64,000 nt of DNA, from positions 271,096 through 335,095 of the forward strand of contig DFZK01000010.1 of assembly GCA_002382085.1 (NCBI GenBank). Direction: 5' to 3'. The position numbers were made by a program, and so were the translations under genes. Every line of letters starts with the position of its first letter. Positions within the stretch are counted from its first letter, which is position 1. The notes below the pieces were generated by a model, which was given only the letters and a program-made list of their open reading frames with translations, had not been told where the DNA came from and searched no databases. This DNA is from Sulfurospirillum sp. UBA4058. Its GTDB lineage: Bacteria; Campylobacterota; Campylobacteria; Campylobacterales; Sulfurospirillaceae. This document shows positions 42,176 to 51,276 of this stretch, piece after piece.

Positions 42176-44290
42176 ATGCTAACCAAAGTACTCAAACGTG
42201 ACGGCACGACCGAAGAGTTCCTCCCTTTTAAGATTGAAGATGCCATCAAAAAAGCATTTAAAAGCGAAGGTGTGACCTACGATCAATCTATTTACGACGA
42301 AATTCTCAAACGTATCGAGAAAAAACGCGTTGCGGCGGTTGAGGACTTTCAAGATATGATTGAGCAAGAACTCTATAAAGCACGTTACTTTGACGTAATG
42401 CGTTCTTTTATGCTGTACCGCCACACGCATAAAATGCAACGGGAGCACATCTACGGTCTCAGCGAAGATACGACGTACGTCAACTCAAGCCAAACGATTG
42501 AAGAGTATATCGGTAAAAGCGACTGGAGAATCAAAGCCAACTCCAATACGGGGTACTCTAACGCCGGACTTGTCAACAATACCGCAGGTAAAGTCATCGC
42601 CAATTATTGGCTTGATAAAATCTATTCCAAAGAAGAGGGGTTAGCACACCGAAACGGTGACTATCATATTCACGATCTTGACTGTTTGACCGCATATTGT
42701 GCGGGATGGAGTTTGCGCGTTCTTTTGGACGAAGGGTTTAACGGCGTTCGCGGACGCGTAGAAAGTCGTCCTCCTCAACATTTTCGTGAAGCGTTAGGTC
42801 AAATGGCAAACTTTTTAGGAATTTTACAGAGCGAGTGGGCCGGTGCACAGGCGTTTAGTTCGTTTGATACGTATTTAGCACCTTATGCATTTAAAGATAA
42901 AATTTCGTTCAAAGAGATTAAAAAAGCAATTCGTAGCTTCATCTACAACCTAAACGTTCCGGCACGTTGGGGACAAAGTCCTTTCACCAATATTACGATC
43001 GATTGGACCGTACCGAAAGATTTGGCAGATCAAATTCCGACTTCGAGCCAAAAACATTTATTTAAAGGTATTGATGACGCCGAACTTTTAAGCGAAGCGA
43101 AAAAAAGAGGTATCAACTCTTTGGAAGCAATGACGTATAAACACTTTCAAGCCGAAATGAACCTTATCAACAAAGCTTACTACGAAGTGATGACGGAAGG
43201 CGATAAAACGGGACAACCGTTTACGTTTCCGATTCCAACCGTCAACATTACCGAAGATTTCGACTGGAACGGAGAAAATACCGATTTGCTTTTTGAGAAT
43301 ACCGCCAAGATCGGTTCTTCTTACTTTCAAAATTTTATCGGAAGTCAATACGTTCGAGACGAAAACGGCAAACTCGTCGAAAATCCCAAAGCATACAAAC
43401 CCGGACATGTACGCTCGATGTGTTGCAGACTCCAATTAGACTTAAGAGAGCTTTTAAAGCGAGGAGGAGGACTTTTCGGTAGTGCTGAGATGACGGGAAG
43501 TATCGGTGTCGTTACTTTAAATATGGCGCGTTTGGGTTATCTCTATAAAGGCGATAAAGAGACTTTAATGGAACGTTTTGAGTATTTGATGGATTTAGCC
43601 AAATCCACATTAGAGAAAAAGCGCGTTTTTGTTCAAGAGATGTACAACCGCGGGCTTTATCCGTATACGGCACGCTATTTACCCGGATTTAACAGCCACT
43701 TTTCTACAATCGGAGTGAACGGTATCAATGAGATGATTCGTAACTTTACCAACGATAAACATAACATAACCGATGAATTCGGAATGAAATTTGCTCATGA
43801 AATTTTAGAGTTTATGCGCGCAAAAATGGTTCAGTATCAAGAAGAAACCGGCAATCTTTACAATCTTGAAGCCACACCGGCGGAAGGAACGACGTACCGC
43901 TTTGCGAAAGAAGATAAAAAAAGATTTGCCGATATTATTCAAGCAGGTTCCGGAAAGAACGTTTATTATACAAATTCCTCCCAATTGCCTGCCAACTTTA
44001 CCGACGATCCGTTTGAAGCACTCGATATGCAAGACGATTTGCAATGTTCTTACACCGGCGGTACGGTTTTACACCTTTATATGAAAGAACGCATTAGCTC
44101 TAGCGAAGCATGCAAGAAATTGGTCAAAAACATTATTACCAATTATCGTATGCCATATTTGACGATTACGCCTGTCTTTTCGGTTTGCGAAAAACACGGC
44201 TATATCAGCGGGGAACATGAGTTTTGTCCAAAATGTGACGAAGAATTATTAGAACAATACCACAAAGAGGAGGGTGAAGCAGCGTCATGA
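42176..44290 (+). CDS. nrdD: anaerobic ribonucleoside-triphosphate reductase, catalytic part without glycyl-radical loop
   Basis: The 704-residue protein carries an N-terminal ATP-cone (VLKRDGTTEEFLPFKIEDAI) and the NrdD barrel, including SMCCRLQLDLREL with the active-site Cys (near 420), and FGSAEMTGSIGVVTLN. A CxxH/CxxC zinc site (CEKHGY, FCPKC) closes the protein, which ends at CDEELLEQYHKEEGEAAS. The RVxGY glycyl-radical loop that follows this site in ordinary NrdD is absent; it is encoded in the next gene. The TGA overlaps that gene's ATG. The ribosome site is TAGGA, 5 bases before ATG 42176. Confidence 0.95.
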   Translation: MLTKVLKRDGTTEEFLPFKIEDAIKKAFKSEGVTYDQSIYDEILKRIEKKRVAAVEDFQDMIEQELYKARYFDVMRSFMLYRHTHKMQREHIYGLSEDTTYVNSSQTIEEYIGKSDWRIKANSNTGYSNAGLVNNTAGKVIANYWLDKIYSKEEGLAHRNGDYHIHDLDCLTAYCAGWSLRVLLDEGFNGVRGRVESRPPQHFREALGQMANFLGILQSEWAGAQAFSSFDTYLAPYAFKDKISFKEIKKAIRSFIYNLNVPARWGQSPFTNITIDWTVPKDLADQIPTSSQKHLFKGIDDAELLSEAKKRGINSLEAMTYKHFQAEMNLINKAYYEVMTEGDKTGQPFTFPIPTVNITEDFDWNGENTDLLFENTAKIGSSYFQNFIGSQYVRDENGKLVENPKAYKPGHVRSMCCRLQLDLRELLKRGGGLFGSAEMTGSIGVVTLNMARLGYLYKGDKETLMERFEYLMDLAKSTLEKKRVFVQEMYNRGLYPYTARYLPGFNSHFSTIGVNGINEMIRNFTNDKHNITDEFGMKFAHEILEFMRAKMVQYQEETGNLYNLEATPAEGTTYRFAKEDKKRFADIIQAGSGKNVYYTNSSQLPANFTDDPFEALDMQDDLQCSYTGGTVLHLYMKERISSSEACKKLVKNIITNYRMPYLTITPVFSVCEKHGYISGEHEFCPKCDEELLEQYHKEEGEAAS

Positions 44291-44451
44291 GTAAAACGGA
44301 AATTTTAGAGAAATTACGAGAAAAACGAACAAAATGTATCGTTTATACGCGCGTTATGGGGTATCACAGACCCGTAGAGAGCTTTAACGTAGGTAAATTA
44401 GGCGAACACAAAGAACGTGTCCAATTTGTTGAAAAATGTACTTGCCGATAA
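44287..44451 (+). CDS. separate glycyl-radical domain of anaerobic ribonucleotide reductase
   Basis: A 54-residue protein whose core, KCIVYTRVMGYHRPVESFN, followed by GKLGEHKER, is the C-terminal glycyl-radical loop of NrdD (RVxGY, with the radical Gly in RVMGY near residue 24). It begins with a short basic helix and ends in KCTCR. The ATG overlaps the nrdD stop (ATGA) and the frame is shifted, so it is made by reinitiation. I infer that it docks on NrdD and receives the radical from the activase encoded next, as the stand-alone radical protein GrcA does for pyruvate formate-lyase. Confidence 0.88.
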   Translation: MSKTEILEKLREKRTKCIVYTRVMGYHRPVESFNVGKLGEHKERVQFVEKCTCR

Positions 44452-45118
44452 GGCGATCCATAGTATCACGAAATTTACGACGCTAGACTTCCCCAATCGT
44501 CTAGCGTCGATTTTCTGGTTTGCCAAATGCAATATGGCATGCCCATACTGCTACAATCCTCAAATCGTACGGGGAGAAGGGCTCATTAGCCTTGAAGAAG
44601 CCCTAAACTTTTTACGATCTCGACAAAACAGACTGGAAGGCGTCGTTTTAAGCGGCGGTGAATGCACGCTCTATCCGCATCTCGAAGCTTTAACATGTGA
44701 AATCAAACGGCTGGGATTTCAGATCAAAATCGACACCAACGGCACCAATCCGACACTTCTGGAACGATTGATTGAAAACGAGATGATCGACTACGTTGCG
44801 CTTGATTATAAAGCACCGATTGAAAAATACGAAGAAGTGGTTCATTATCGACATGTCGAACGCTTTGAACACAGCTTAGAGCTTTTGATACGCTCCAAAA
44901 TCCCTTTTGAAGTTAGAACGACGCTTCACAATGATCTTTTAAGCGTCGCAGATATTAATGCCGTCATTCAAGACCTACATGTCAAAGGTTACCGCGGTAC
45001 TTACTACATACAACGCTACTTACATGTCGAAGAGACAATGGGCAATACGATGCCGCCTCAAAACATTTTCGACCGTACAAAACTTTTAGACTTACTCCCG
45101 ATTAGCTTTCGAAATTAA
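44417..45118 (+). CDS. nrdG: anaerobic ribonucleotide reductase activating enzyme (radical SAM)
   Basis: The 233-residue protein carries CNMACPYC, a CX3CX2C radical-SAM cluster site, near residue 38, followed by GGECTLYPHLE and TNGTNP. It should use SAM to form the glycyl radical on the small protein encoded just upstream. Its length exceeds that of classic NrdG (about 155) and matches the longer NrdG2-type activases. The best start is GTG 44417, which overlaps the radical-domain gene by 35 bp but has a poor ribosome site; a later TTG near 44426 is possible. Confidence 0.88.
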   Translation: MSNLLKNVLADKAIHSITKFTTLDFPNRLASIFWFAKCNMACPYCYNPQIVRGEGLISLEEALNFLRSRQNRLEGVVLSGGECTLYPHLEALTCEIKRLGFQIKIDTNGTNPTLLERLIENEMIDYVALDYKAPIEKYEEVVHYRHVERFEHSLELLIRSKIPFEVRTTLHNDLLSVADINAVIQDLHVKGYRGTYYIQRYLHVEETMGNTMPPQNIFDRTKLLDLLPISFRN

Positions 45119-45215
45119 ACCGATCCGAGCACTTCAAATTACAAAAATCGCTCTTTCAATCGATACGATGTCTGTTCAAAAAAAGGGCTTTAATACATTT
45201 TAAAATCGGTTTGGG

Positions 45216-45221
45216 TATAAT
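45216..45221 (+). promoter_or_regulatory. -10 upstream of secG
   Basis: TATAAT in GGGTATAATCC, 41 bases before the secG ATG, in the 144-bp gap after nrdG. It probably drives the secG-to-MFS run. Confidence 0.5.
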
Positions 45222-45262
45222 CCTCAGTTCTACTAGATTATGAAATATAAAGGACATCTCAA

Positions 45263-45598
45263 ATGACCACCGTTTTATTGGTTTTACAATTTGTTTTAAC
45301 CGGTATATTGACCGTTGCCGTCTTACTTCAAAAAAGCTCTTCTATCGGACTTGGCGCATATAGCGGCAGTAACGAATCGCTTTTTGGAGCAAAAGGACCT
45401 GCCGGATTTATGGCAAAATTTACGTTTGTCGTCGGTATTCTTTTTATCGCAAATACGCTCACATTGGGTTATTTTTACAATCAAGATAAAAAAGTCTCGA
45501 TTGCCGAAGATATCAAAATCGAAAAAAGCGTCGTTCCAAGCACTCCGGCACCGATGCCATCGGCTCCAAGCGCACCCGAAGCCCCAAGCACCAAATAA
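45263..45598 (+). CDS. secG: protein translocase subunit SecG
   Basis: The 111-residue protein has the two SecG membrane helices (about residues 3-22 and 52-72), with the family motif LLQKSSSIGLGA between them and GPAGFMAKFTF after it. It assists SecYE during protein export. The tail after residue 90 is Pro/Ala/Ser-rich and disordered, a lineage-specific extension. It is 3 bp before the polysaccharide deacetylase gene. Confidence 0.94.
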   Translation: MTTVLLVLQFVLTGILTVAVLLQKSSSIGLGAYSGSNESLFGAKGPAGFMAKFTFVVGILFIANTLTLGYFYNQDKKVSIAEDIKIEKSVVPSTPAPMPSAPSAPEAPSTK

Positions 45599-45601
45599 TC
45601 G

Positions 45602-46558
45602 ATGAAATTTTTTTGGTCGCTTTTGCTTCTTGGCGTAACGGTATGGGCAGATGCCCATATCTTTATTTACCATCGCTTCAACGATGATCGCTATCCTAGC
45701 ACCAATACGTCGTTGCAAGAGCTACGCTCTGAATTTGAGTATTTTAAACGTAACGGTTATGAAGTCGTTTCGCTTGAAAAACTCGTACGAGCACTTCATG
45801 CAAAAGAGACTATTCCCGATAACTGGGTCGTTCTCACGATCGACGATAATTACAAAAGCTTTTATCAACACGGACTTGCACTCTTTAAAGAGTACGGTTA
45901 TGCGTTTACGATGTTTGTCTACGTCGACGCTACGGAGCAAAAATACGGCGATTATATGAGCTGGGACGAACTCAAAGAGCTTGCGAAATACGGTTCGTTA
46001 GAGTTTCACTCCATGCATCATCCGCATATGACCGAACTAAGCGACGACGCGATTAAAAAAGATTTTGACGAAGGGCTTGCTTTATTTGAAAAACGTTTAG
46101 GCATAAAACCGCGCTACTTTTCCTATCCCTTCGGAGAGTTTAGCCCGCGTGTCAAAGAAATTGCCAAAAGCTACGGCTTCGAAGCGATTTTAAATCAAAA
46201 CATGGGTGCGGTTGCAACTTTTAGCGACCCGTTTGATTTAGACCGCTCCGCATTGGTCGGTAAGAGCGATTTGAACGCATTTTTAAAATACAAAGCCTTG
46301 GAAGCGACATGGATTGAGCCGACGTATCTTCTTAAAGACGGCAAGGTCGAAACTTTACATGTAAAGGCCAACACAAGTGCAACCAAAGGCGGCTTGTATA
46401 TCAGCGGTTTCGGCTATCGAGAGCTGAACCTGCAAGAAGGTGCTTTTCAAGCAAATATCACTAAAATTTTGACCAAAGAGCGCACGAGACTCATCGTCTC
46501 CGTGGGCAATAAAATTTCAACGAAACTACTCGTAAAGGATAACTATGGAACTAAGTAA
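45602..46558 (+). CDS. secreted polysaccharide deacetylase (NodB domain)
   Basis: A 318-residue exported protein with a short signal (MKFFWSLLLLGVTVWA). The NodB domain shows TIDDNYKSF near 82-90, where the usual TFDDG motif is altered to TIDDN, then the metal-binding HSMHHPHM near 137-144 and SYPFGEFSP near 178. The metal triad (Asp, His, His) is preserved. It probably removes acetyl groups from cell-wall or surface glycans. A C-terminal extension of about 90 residues has no obvious family. It overlaps frr by 14 bp. Confidence 0.88.
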   Translation: MKFFWSLLLLGVTVWADAHIFIYHRFNDDRYPSTNTSLQELRSEFEYFKRNGYEVVSLEKLVRALHAKETIPDNWVVLTIDDNYKSFYQHGLALFKEYGYAFTMFVYVDATEQKYGDYMSWDELKELAKYGSLEFHSMHHPHMTELSDDAIKKDFDEGLALFEKRLGIKPRYFSYPFGEFSPRVKEIAKSYGFEAILNQNMGAVATFSDPFDLDRSALVGKSDLNAFLKYKALEATWIEPTYLLKDGKVETLHVKANTSATKGGLYISGFGYRELNLQEGAFQANITKILTKERTRLIVSVGNKISTKLLVKDNYGTK

Positions 46559-47105
46559 AGTGTATGCCGAACAAAAAGAGCATATGGAAAAATGTATCTC
46601 TGCCCTTAAACGCGACTTTATGACGATTCGTAGCGGTAAAGTCTCGATCTCGATTTTAGACAACATTCACGTCGATTATTACGGAACGCCGACCGCGCTC
46701 AATCAAGTTGCGACCGTTTTAGTCAGCGACGCTACGACGATTAGCATTACGCCGTGGGAAAAAAAGATGCTACGCGAAATTGAAAAAGCGATCATGCAAG
46801 CCAATATCGGCGTCAATCCGAACAACGACGGTGAAAGCGTCAAACTTTTCTTCCCTCCGATGACGAGCGAACAGCGAAAAGAGAGTGCAAAACAAGCCAA
46901 AATTATGGGCGACAAAGCCAAAGTTGCCGCGCGTAACGTACGTAAAGATGCTAACGACCAAGTGAAAAAATTGGAAAAAGATAAGCTGATTACCGAAGAT
47001 CAATCGAAAAAAGCACAAGACGAGGTTCAAAAAATTACCGATGCGACGGTCGCAAAAATAGACGACTTGGTTAAAGAAAAAGAAGCTGAATTGCTCAAAA
47101 TTTAA
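46545..47105 (+). CDS. frr: ribosome recycling factor
   Basis: The 186-residue protein, with EF-G, splits the post-termination ribosome. It matches RRF across its length: KRDFMTIRSGKVSISILDNIHVDYYGT near 20-46, and the C-terminal coiled-coil EDQSKKAQDEVQKITD. Its ATG lies in the end of the deacetylase gene and its stop is 8 bp before pyrE. Confidence 0.97.
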   Translation: MELSKVYAEQKEHMEKCISALKRDFMTIRSGKVSISILDNIHVDYYGTPTALNQVATVLVSDATTISITPWEKKMLREIEKAIMQANIGVNPNNDGESVKLFFPPMTSEQRKESAKQAKIMGDKAKVAARNVRKDANDQVKKLEKDKLITEDQSKKAQDEVQKITDATVAKIDDLVKEKEAELLKI

Positions 47106-47113
47106 GGATTTGT

Positions 47114-47722
47114 ATGCAAATCGAAAACATTTATAAAGAAGCTAACGCTCTTTTAGAAGGGCATTTCTTACTGAGCAGCGGCAAACACTCTCGCTTTTAC
47201 CTTCAAAGTGCTAAAGTTTTGGAAGACCCGAAAGTCGCTGAAGAACTTGCCGTTGCACTGGCAAAGATGATTCAAGCCTACGGTCTTGAGATCGACACCG
47301 TCTGTTCTCCCGCCCTCGGCGGCGTACTTGCCGGATACGAGCTAGCGCGTGCGCTGGGTAAACGTTTTATCTTCGCCGAACGCGTCGGCGGAGAGATGAC
47401 GATTCGCCGCGGTTTTGACGTAAAAGAAGGCGAGAAAATTTTGGTCTGCGAAGACATTATTACAACCGGCGGCTCCGCGCTTGAAGCGGCAAACGTTGCC
47501 CAAAGCATGGGCGGCATTATCGTTGGATTTGCCGCACTCGCCAACCGCGGTTTTTGTAAACGCGTCGGAAGCGATCTTGAAGCAAAACCGACATGTAAGC
47601 TTCCAAACGATGCTCCGTTTTTTGCTTTGGCCGATTTTGAATTTGACATTTACGATCCTAGCGAATGCCCTTTATGTAAAGACGGAAGTGTTGCCTATAA
47701 ACCCGGTAGTCGAGGAAACTAA
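47114..47722 (+). CDS. pyrE: orotate phosphoribosyltransferase
   Basis: It makes OMP from orotate and PRPP in pyrimidine synthesis. The 202-residue protein has the PRPP-binding loop ILVCEDIITTGGSALEA near 112-128, plus GHFLLSSGKHSRFYLQ near 16-31. It belongs to the frr-pyrE-RDD run. Confidence 0.96.
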   Translation: MQIENIYKEANALLEGHFLLSSGKHSRFYLQSAKVLEDPKVAEELAVALAKMIQAYGLEIDTVCSPALGGVLAGYELARALGKRFIFAERVGGEMTIRRGFDVKEGEKILVCEDIITTGGSALEAANVAQSMGGIIVGFAALANRGFCKRVGSDLEAKPTCKLPNDAPFFALADFEFDIYDPSECPLCKDGSVAYKPGSRGN

Positions 47723-47725
47723 GTA

Positions 47726-48187
47726 GTGATGCGATGGCGCGAGACGAAAAAAGGCGGCTTAAAAGTACCGATTCAACGGTCGATCGACCGTATCGCGCCT
47801 TTTTCCAAGCGTGCCAAGGCGTTTATCGTCGACTCGTTTATGCTTCTTATGCCGATTTTGTACATCGTATTTTATCTTGTTTTCGGCTCACGCGAAGGGT
47901 TTGCGCAACATTGGGTATTGGGATGGCTACTCGTTTTAGCTCCATACGGCTTCGTAACGACGCTTTTTTTTTACACAAAAGCACAAACTCCCGGTTTTAA
48001 AGCCTATGACATCGAACTTAAAGACACGCAAACGCTTCGTACCCCTTCTATCGTCATGCTACTGATACGCTATTTCTCGGCTCTTTTGACGATCGCGACG
48101 CTGATCGGGCTTTTATTTCCGCTATTGCGCAAAGACCGACGTACGCTCTACGATCTTCTCAGCCGTAGCGTGCCTCTTTGCAAGTAA
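47726..48187 (+). CDS. RDD family membrane protein
   Basis: The 153-residue protein has the RDD layout: an early Arg (KRAKAFIVDSFML with R and D), then helices near 28-50 and 55-78, and a final helix near 108-130 ending in an RRTLYDLLSR-like segment. The function of RDD proteins is mostly unknown; some are proposed transporters. The start could be GTG 47726 (8 bases after GAGGAA) or ATG 47729. It follows pyrE by 3 bp. Confidence 0.85.
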   Translation: MMRWRETKKGGLKVPIQRSIDRIAPFSKRAKAFIVDSFMLLMPILYIVFYLVFGSREGFAQHWVLGWLLVLAPYGFVTTLFFYTKAQTPGFKAYDIELKDTQTLRTPSIVMLLIRYFSALLTIATLIGLLFPLLRKDRRTLYDLLSRSVPLCK

Positions 48188-48191
48188 GTCC

Positions 48192-49280
48192 GTGATTTTT
48201 ACCAAGATTTCGAGTTTTTTCTTTTTCTATTTCGTCGTGACCGGCGTTTACGTTATTTTTATGCCTAAAATGCTTCAAACAATCGGTTACAACACGTTTC
48301 AAATCGGTGCCGTCTTTGCGCTCGCTCCATTGATGCGCTTTATCGTTCCGTTTTTTTTCTTGAAGCATTTTGAACTCTCTCGTACGGTTTTTTATACCGC
48401 TTTACTCGGTGCGATCGGTGCAATACTTCTTTTTTATCCTACCATCGAGCATTTTTATCTTTTTATGCTTCCCAATATGCTTTTAGGAGCATGTTTAGGT
48501 ATGATCTTACCTTATGTTGAGACGTACGCGATGGAACACCTTAAAAAAGAGCGTTTCGGGCGCGCTAGACTATTCGGATCGATCGGATTCATGGCAATCG
48601 GCATTATCTTAGCTCGTCGACTGGAACACTTCGACAATGCTTTACACTACCTTTTAGCGGCTATTATACTCACGGCGGCATCGGCGTATTGGCTTACGCG
48701 CAATAATGCACTTTTATCCACCTCTAGCGTTAGCAATGAACCTTTTAAGTTTTCACGTGCTACCTTTTTATGGATCAGTTGTTTTCTGATGCAGGTAAGT
48801 TTCGGCGCATTTTATAACTTTTTTACTATTTACGAAACCGCTCACGGCATCAGTTTGGAAACGACCAGTTATTTGTGGGCTTTCGGCGTCGTTTGCGAAA
48901 TTATTTTATTCTACTTTCAAGCACCACTTCTCAAACGCTTTACGCTTTTAAACCTTCTTCAATTCGGTGTTTTAAGTGCCGCCGTCCGATGGTTTTTACT
49001 CTTTTTATTTCCCTCGTCGCTTTTTGCTTCTTACGCAACCCAATCATTGCATGCGTTTAGCTTTGCGCTACACCATACCGCCGCTTTGAGCTTACTCTAT
49101 ACGCTTTATGCGCATAAAAAGCTTGCGGCACAGTTTTATTACGGACTCTCTTTTGGATTGGGAGGCTTTGCGGGGGCACTGATTGCGGGAAATTTTTACG
49201 GTCCGAGGCTTTACATGTACGCAGGTTTAATAGCGTTACTTTCGCTTGGAAGCCTTTTCCTTTTCAAGGAGAGAGAATAA
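48192..49280 (+). CDS. MFS transporter
   Basis: The 362-residue membrane protein has about 11-12 hydrophobic helices and matches the MFS_1-like family (HcaT/nucleoside-permease-like). The loop ERFGRARLFGSIGFMAIG near 119-136 is the typical conserved segment between the first helices. The substrate is unknown. The start is GTG 48192, 4 bp after the RDD gene. Its end overlaps the convergent FliL-like gene by 17 bp. Confidence 0.85.
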   Translation: MIFTKISSFFFFYFVVTGVYVIFMPKMLQTIGYNTFQIGAVFALAPLMRFIVPFFFLKHFELSRTVFYTALLGAIGAILLFYPTIEHFYLFMLPNMLLGACLGMILPYVETYAMEHLKKERFGRARLFGSIGFMAIGIILARRLEHFDNALHYLLAAIILTAASAYWLTRNNALLSTSSVSNEPFKFSRATFLWISCFLMQVSFGAFYNFFTIYETAHGISLETTSYLWAFGVVCEIILFYFQAPLLKRFTLLNLLQFGVLSAAVRWFLLFLFPSSLFASYATQSLHAFSFALHHTAALSLLYTLYAHKKLAAQFYYGLSFGLGGFAGALIAGNFYGPRLYMYAGLIALLSLGSLFLFKERE

Positions 49281-49719
49281 AATTTTTAAGATAGATCGTT
49301 TCGACTTCATAGCCGAAATTCTCTTCGATCATGCTCATCAATTCGCTTTTTAAACGCTCTTTCCCCTCTAGCGTATCCAAACCGTTGGAGTCCATCGTAT
49401 TGAGGTACTGTAAAACGGCATTACGAACGTTTTCCATATTGCCCTTGAGTGCTTTTTTGCCGCTAGCGTTTTTCATGATCAAGGCAATGTCGGCTTTCAT
49501 AATCTTAAATTTTTGCGAGCGAATATTGATGTAAATCGTATCTAAACTCACCTCATTGGCATCGGTACTCGCATTGGTCGCTTTGGTCGTTACCGCTACG
49601 TTTTCGTACGATGAAGCGTTTGCGCTGTCTTTGAGCATATAGCGGATCGTCCAAAAGCCGATTGCAATGAGCAAAATAATAAATCCCAACGTAATTTTGA
49701 GCAATTTTTCATTGAGCAT
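49264..49719 (-). CDS. FliL-like membrane protein
   Basis: The 151-residue protein has one N-terminal membrane helix (about 8-28), a Ser/Thr/Ala-rich linker and a periplasmic domain (about 55-151) with LDTIYINIRSQKFKIMKADI and a C-terminal YLKNFILSP, typical of FliL-type proteins. FliL supports stator function at the flagellar motor; whether this is the main FliL or a paralogue is unclear. It abuts the DUF3137 gene (1-bp overlap). Confidence 0.7.
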   Translation of the reverse strand: MLNEKLLKITLGFIILLIAIGFWTIRYMLKDSANASSYENVAVTTKATNASTDANEVSLDTIYINIRSQKFKIMKADIALIMKNASGKKALKGNMENVRNAVLQYLNTMDSNGLDTLEGKERLKSELMSMIEENFGYEVETIYLKNFILSP

Positions 49720-50684
49720 TAGCGTTTACTCCATAATCTTTCATTGAGTTTGAGTTCTTCCACGATCCCGACGGCCGTATTGAGAAGTTCAAAATACTCT
49801 TTAATATAGGAAAATTCCAACAACGAACGTGTTAATATCGGCTCAAAAAGAGATTTTGTGTAGGCAATAGCGATATAAATCCGTGAAGCGACGAAAGAGA
49901 GATAGATCGGTCGGTTAATTTTTCGTTGAAGAAGCACGATTTTTTCCATTAATGCATGAGAAAGGATATAACGGCTTTCTATCGGATCATCCCCGTAAAC
50001 GACGAAAACTTTTTCAAATTCAACGTGATCAAGCTTCATCAGCGAGCCTCTCGTGACGTTCATACCCTGCAACCATGTTCCTAAAACGCCTAAAGACCGC
50101 TCTGCTACGTCGGGTAAAACCACCGTTTTGCTTTTAAACGCTTTGTTAAAATCGGCGCAAAAGAAAAGTCCTTGGAAAATCGTCTCCCAACGCTCTTTGC
50201 CTTTGCTATCGCGCTCTTTTTGTTGCGTATGCAAGAAACTAAATCGCACGTCGACTTTCGCAATCGAGCCGCTGACCAGATCGCTTCCTTCAAACCGATC
50301 ATATGCTTCCAAAAAGAGTTCGCTTCTTCGATACTCTTGTTCACCGATGGCACTTTCTTTGCGATATATAAGCGATGCATCGATCTGATAAAGAAGTTTT
50401 TCGATCACTTGATCTTTAAAGACTGCCGTAAAACCCGCTTTTTCGTGACGGTAGACAAACATAAATATCAAAAAGCCGATCATAACGCTGAACACACTTG
50501 CTTGTAAAGGAGAAAAATGCATTTGCTTATGTAAAACAATGAAAAAAACGATCACTCCAAGACCGATATAAAAAGCCGTAGTTTGGAGTTTTTTTACGAT
50601 ACGTTTACGCTCTTCTTCCAATGGAAGGAGTGCTTCTTGCATCGTTTCGTAGTAGTATTCGAGTAGCGATGAAAGCGTCGCCAT
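49719..50684 (-). CDS. DUF3137 domain membrane protein
   Basis: The 321-residue protein has an N-terminal coiled segment, two membrane helices (about 36-54 and 60-77) and a soluble DUF3137 domain. That domain includes YRRSELFLEAYDRFEGSDLVSG and the later FEKVFVVYGDDPIESRYILS. Function is unknown. DUF3137 and LemA genes are frequent neighbours, as here. Confidence 0.85.
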   Translation of the reverse strand: MATLSSLLEYYYETMQEALLPLEEERKRIVKKLQTTAFYIGLGVIVFFIVLHKQMHFSPLQASVFSVMIGFLIFMFVYRHEKAGFTAVFKDQVIEKLLYQIDASLIYRKESAIGEQEYRRSELFLEAYDRFEGSDLVSGSIAKVDVRFSFLHTQQKERDSKGKERWETIFQGLFFCADFNKAFKSKTVVLPDVAERSLGVLGTWLQGMNVTRGSLMKLDHVEFEKVFVVYGDDPIESRYILSHALMEKIVLLQRKINRPIYLSFVASRIYIAIAYTKSLFEPILTRSLLEFSYIKEYFELLNTAVGIVEELKLNERLWSKR

Positions 50685-50698
50685 GATACGAGAGGTCG

Positions 50699-51253
50699 TT
50701 AACGAAAAAGATTCTTGACGTTAACGTTCTCACGCTCCGCAACGTCAATACGCAACACTTCCTTTTTCTCCAAGCGCATAAAGCCCGCAAGCAGATTGGT
50801 AGGAAACATCTCAAGCGCATTATTGTAATCGGTAACGCTTTGATTGTAAGCGCGACGTGCCGCGGAGATTTGCTCTTCGACCTCGTGAAGCGTGTGTTGA
50901 AGATGCAGAAAATTTTCGTTTGCTTTCAGTACCGGATAGTTCTCAACCGTTACCATAAGCGAACTTAGCATCGATGAGAGTTCTTTGTCCAACGCCATCT
51001 TATCATGCGCGTTTAAACTCGGTTGTAAGGCTTGAGAACGTAAGGAAGTAATTTTTTCAAAGGTTCCCGCTTCGTGAAGCATATACTCTTTGAGCGTCGC
51101 GACAAGATTGGGAATGAGATCGTAGCGTTTTTTCAAAATCGCGTCGAGTCCCGCAAAGATATTATCGACTTGATTTTTTTTAGAAATTAACGTGTTGTAC
51201 AAAACGATAAAAATGAAAAGCAGTGCACCGCCGATGATCAAAAACGTTTCCAC
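50699..51253 (-). CDS. LemA family protein
   Basis: The 184-residue protein has one N-terminal membrane helix (residues 3-21) and a four-helix cytoplasmic or periplasmic bundle: LDAILKKRYDLIPNLVATLKEYM near 36-58, then ARRAYNQSVTDYNNALEMFPTN, the LemA core. Its role is unresolved. It precedes the DUF3137 gene on the same strand, with a perfect 34-base palindrome upstream at 51277-51310. Confidence 0.92.
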   Translation of the reverse strand: METFLIIGGALLFIFIVLYNTLISKKNQVDNIFAGLDAILKKRYDLIPNLVATLKEYMLHEAGTFEKITSLRSQALQPSLNAHDKMALDKELSSMLSSLMVTVENYPVLKANENFLHLQHTLHEVEEQISAARRAYNQSVTDYNNALEMFPTNLLAGFMRLEKKEVLRIDVAERENVNVKNLFR

Positions 51254-51276
51254 GACAAACCTCCTCGTAATTTTTA

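Noticed and set aside
42179..42448. Minus-strand frame opposite nrdD and many similar long antisense frames
   Set aside because: They lie wholly within well-supported genes on the other strand and show no domain or ribosome site.
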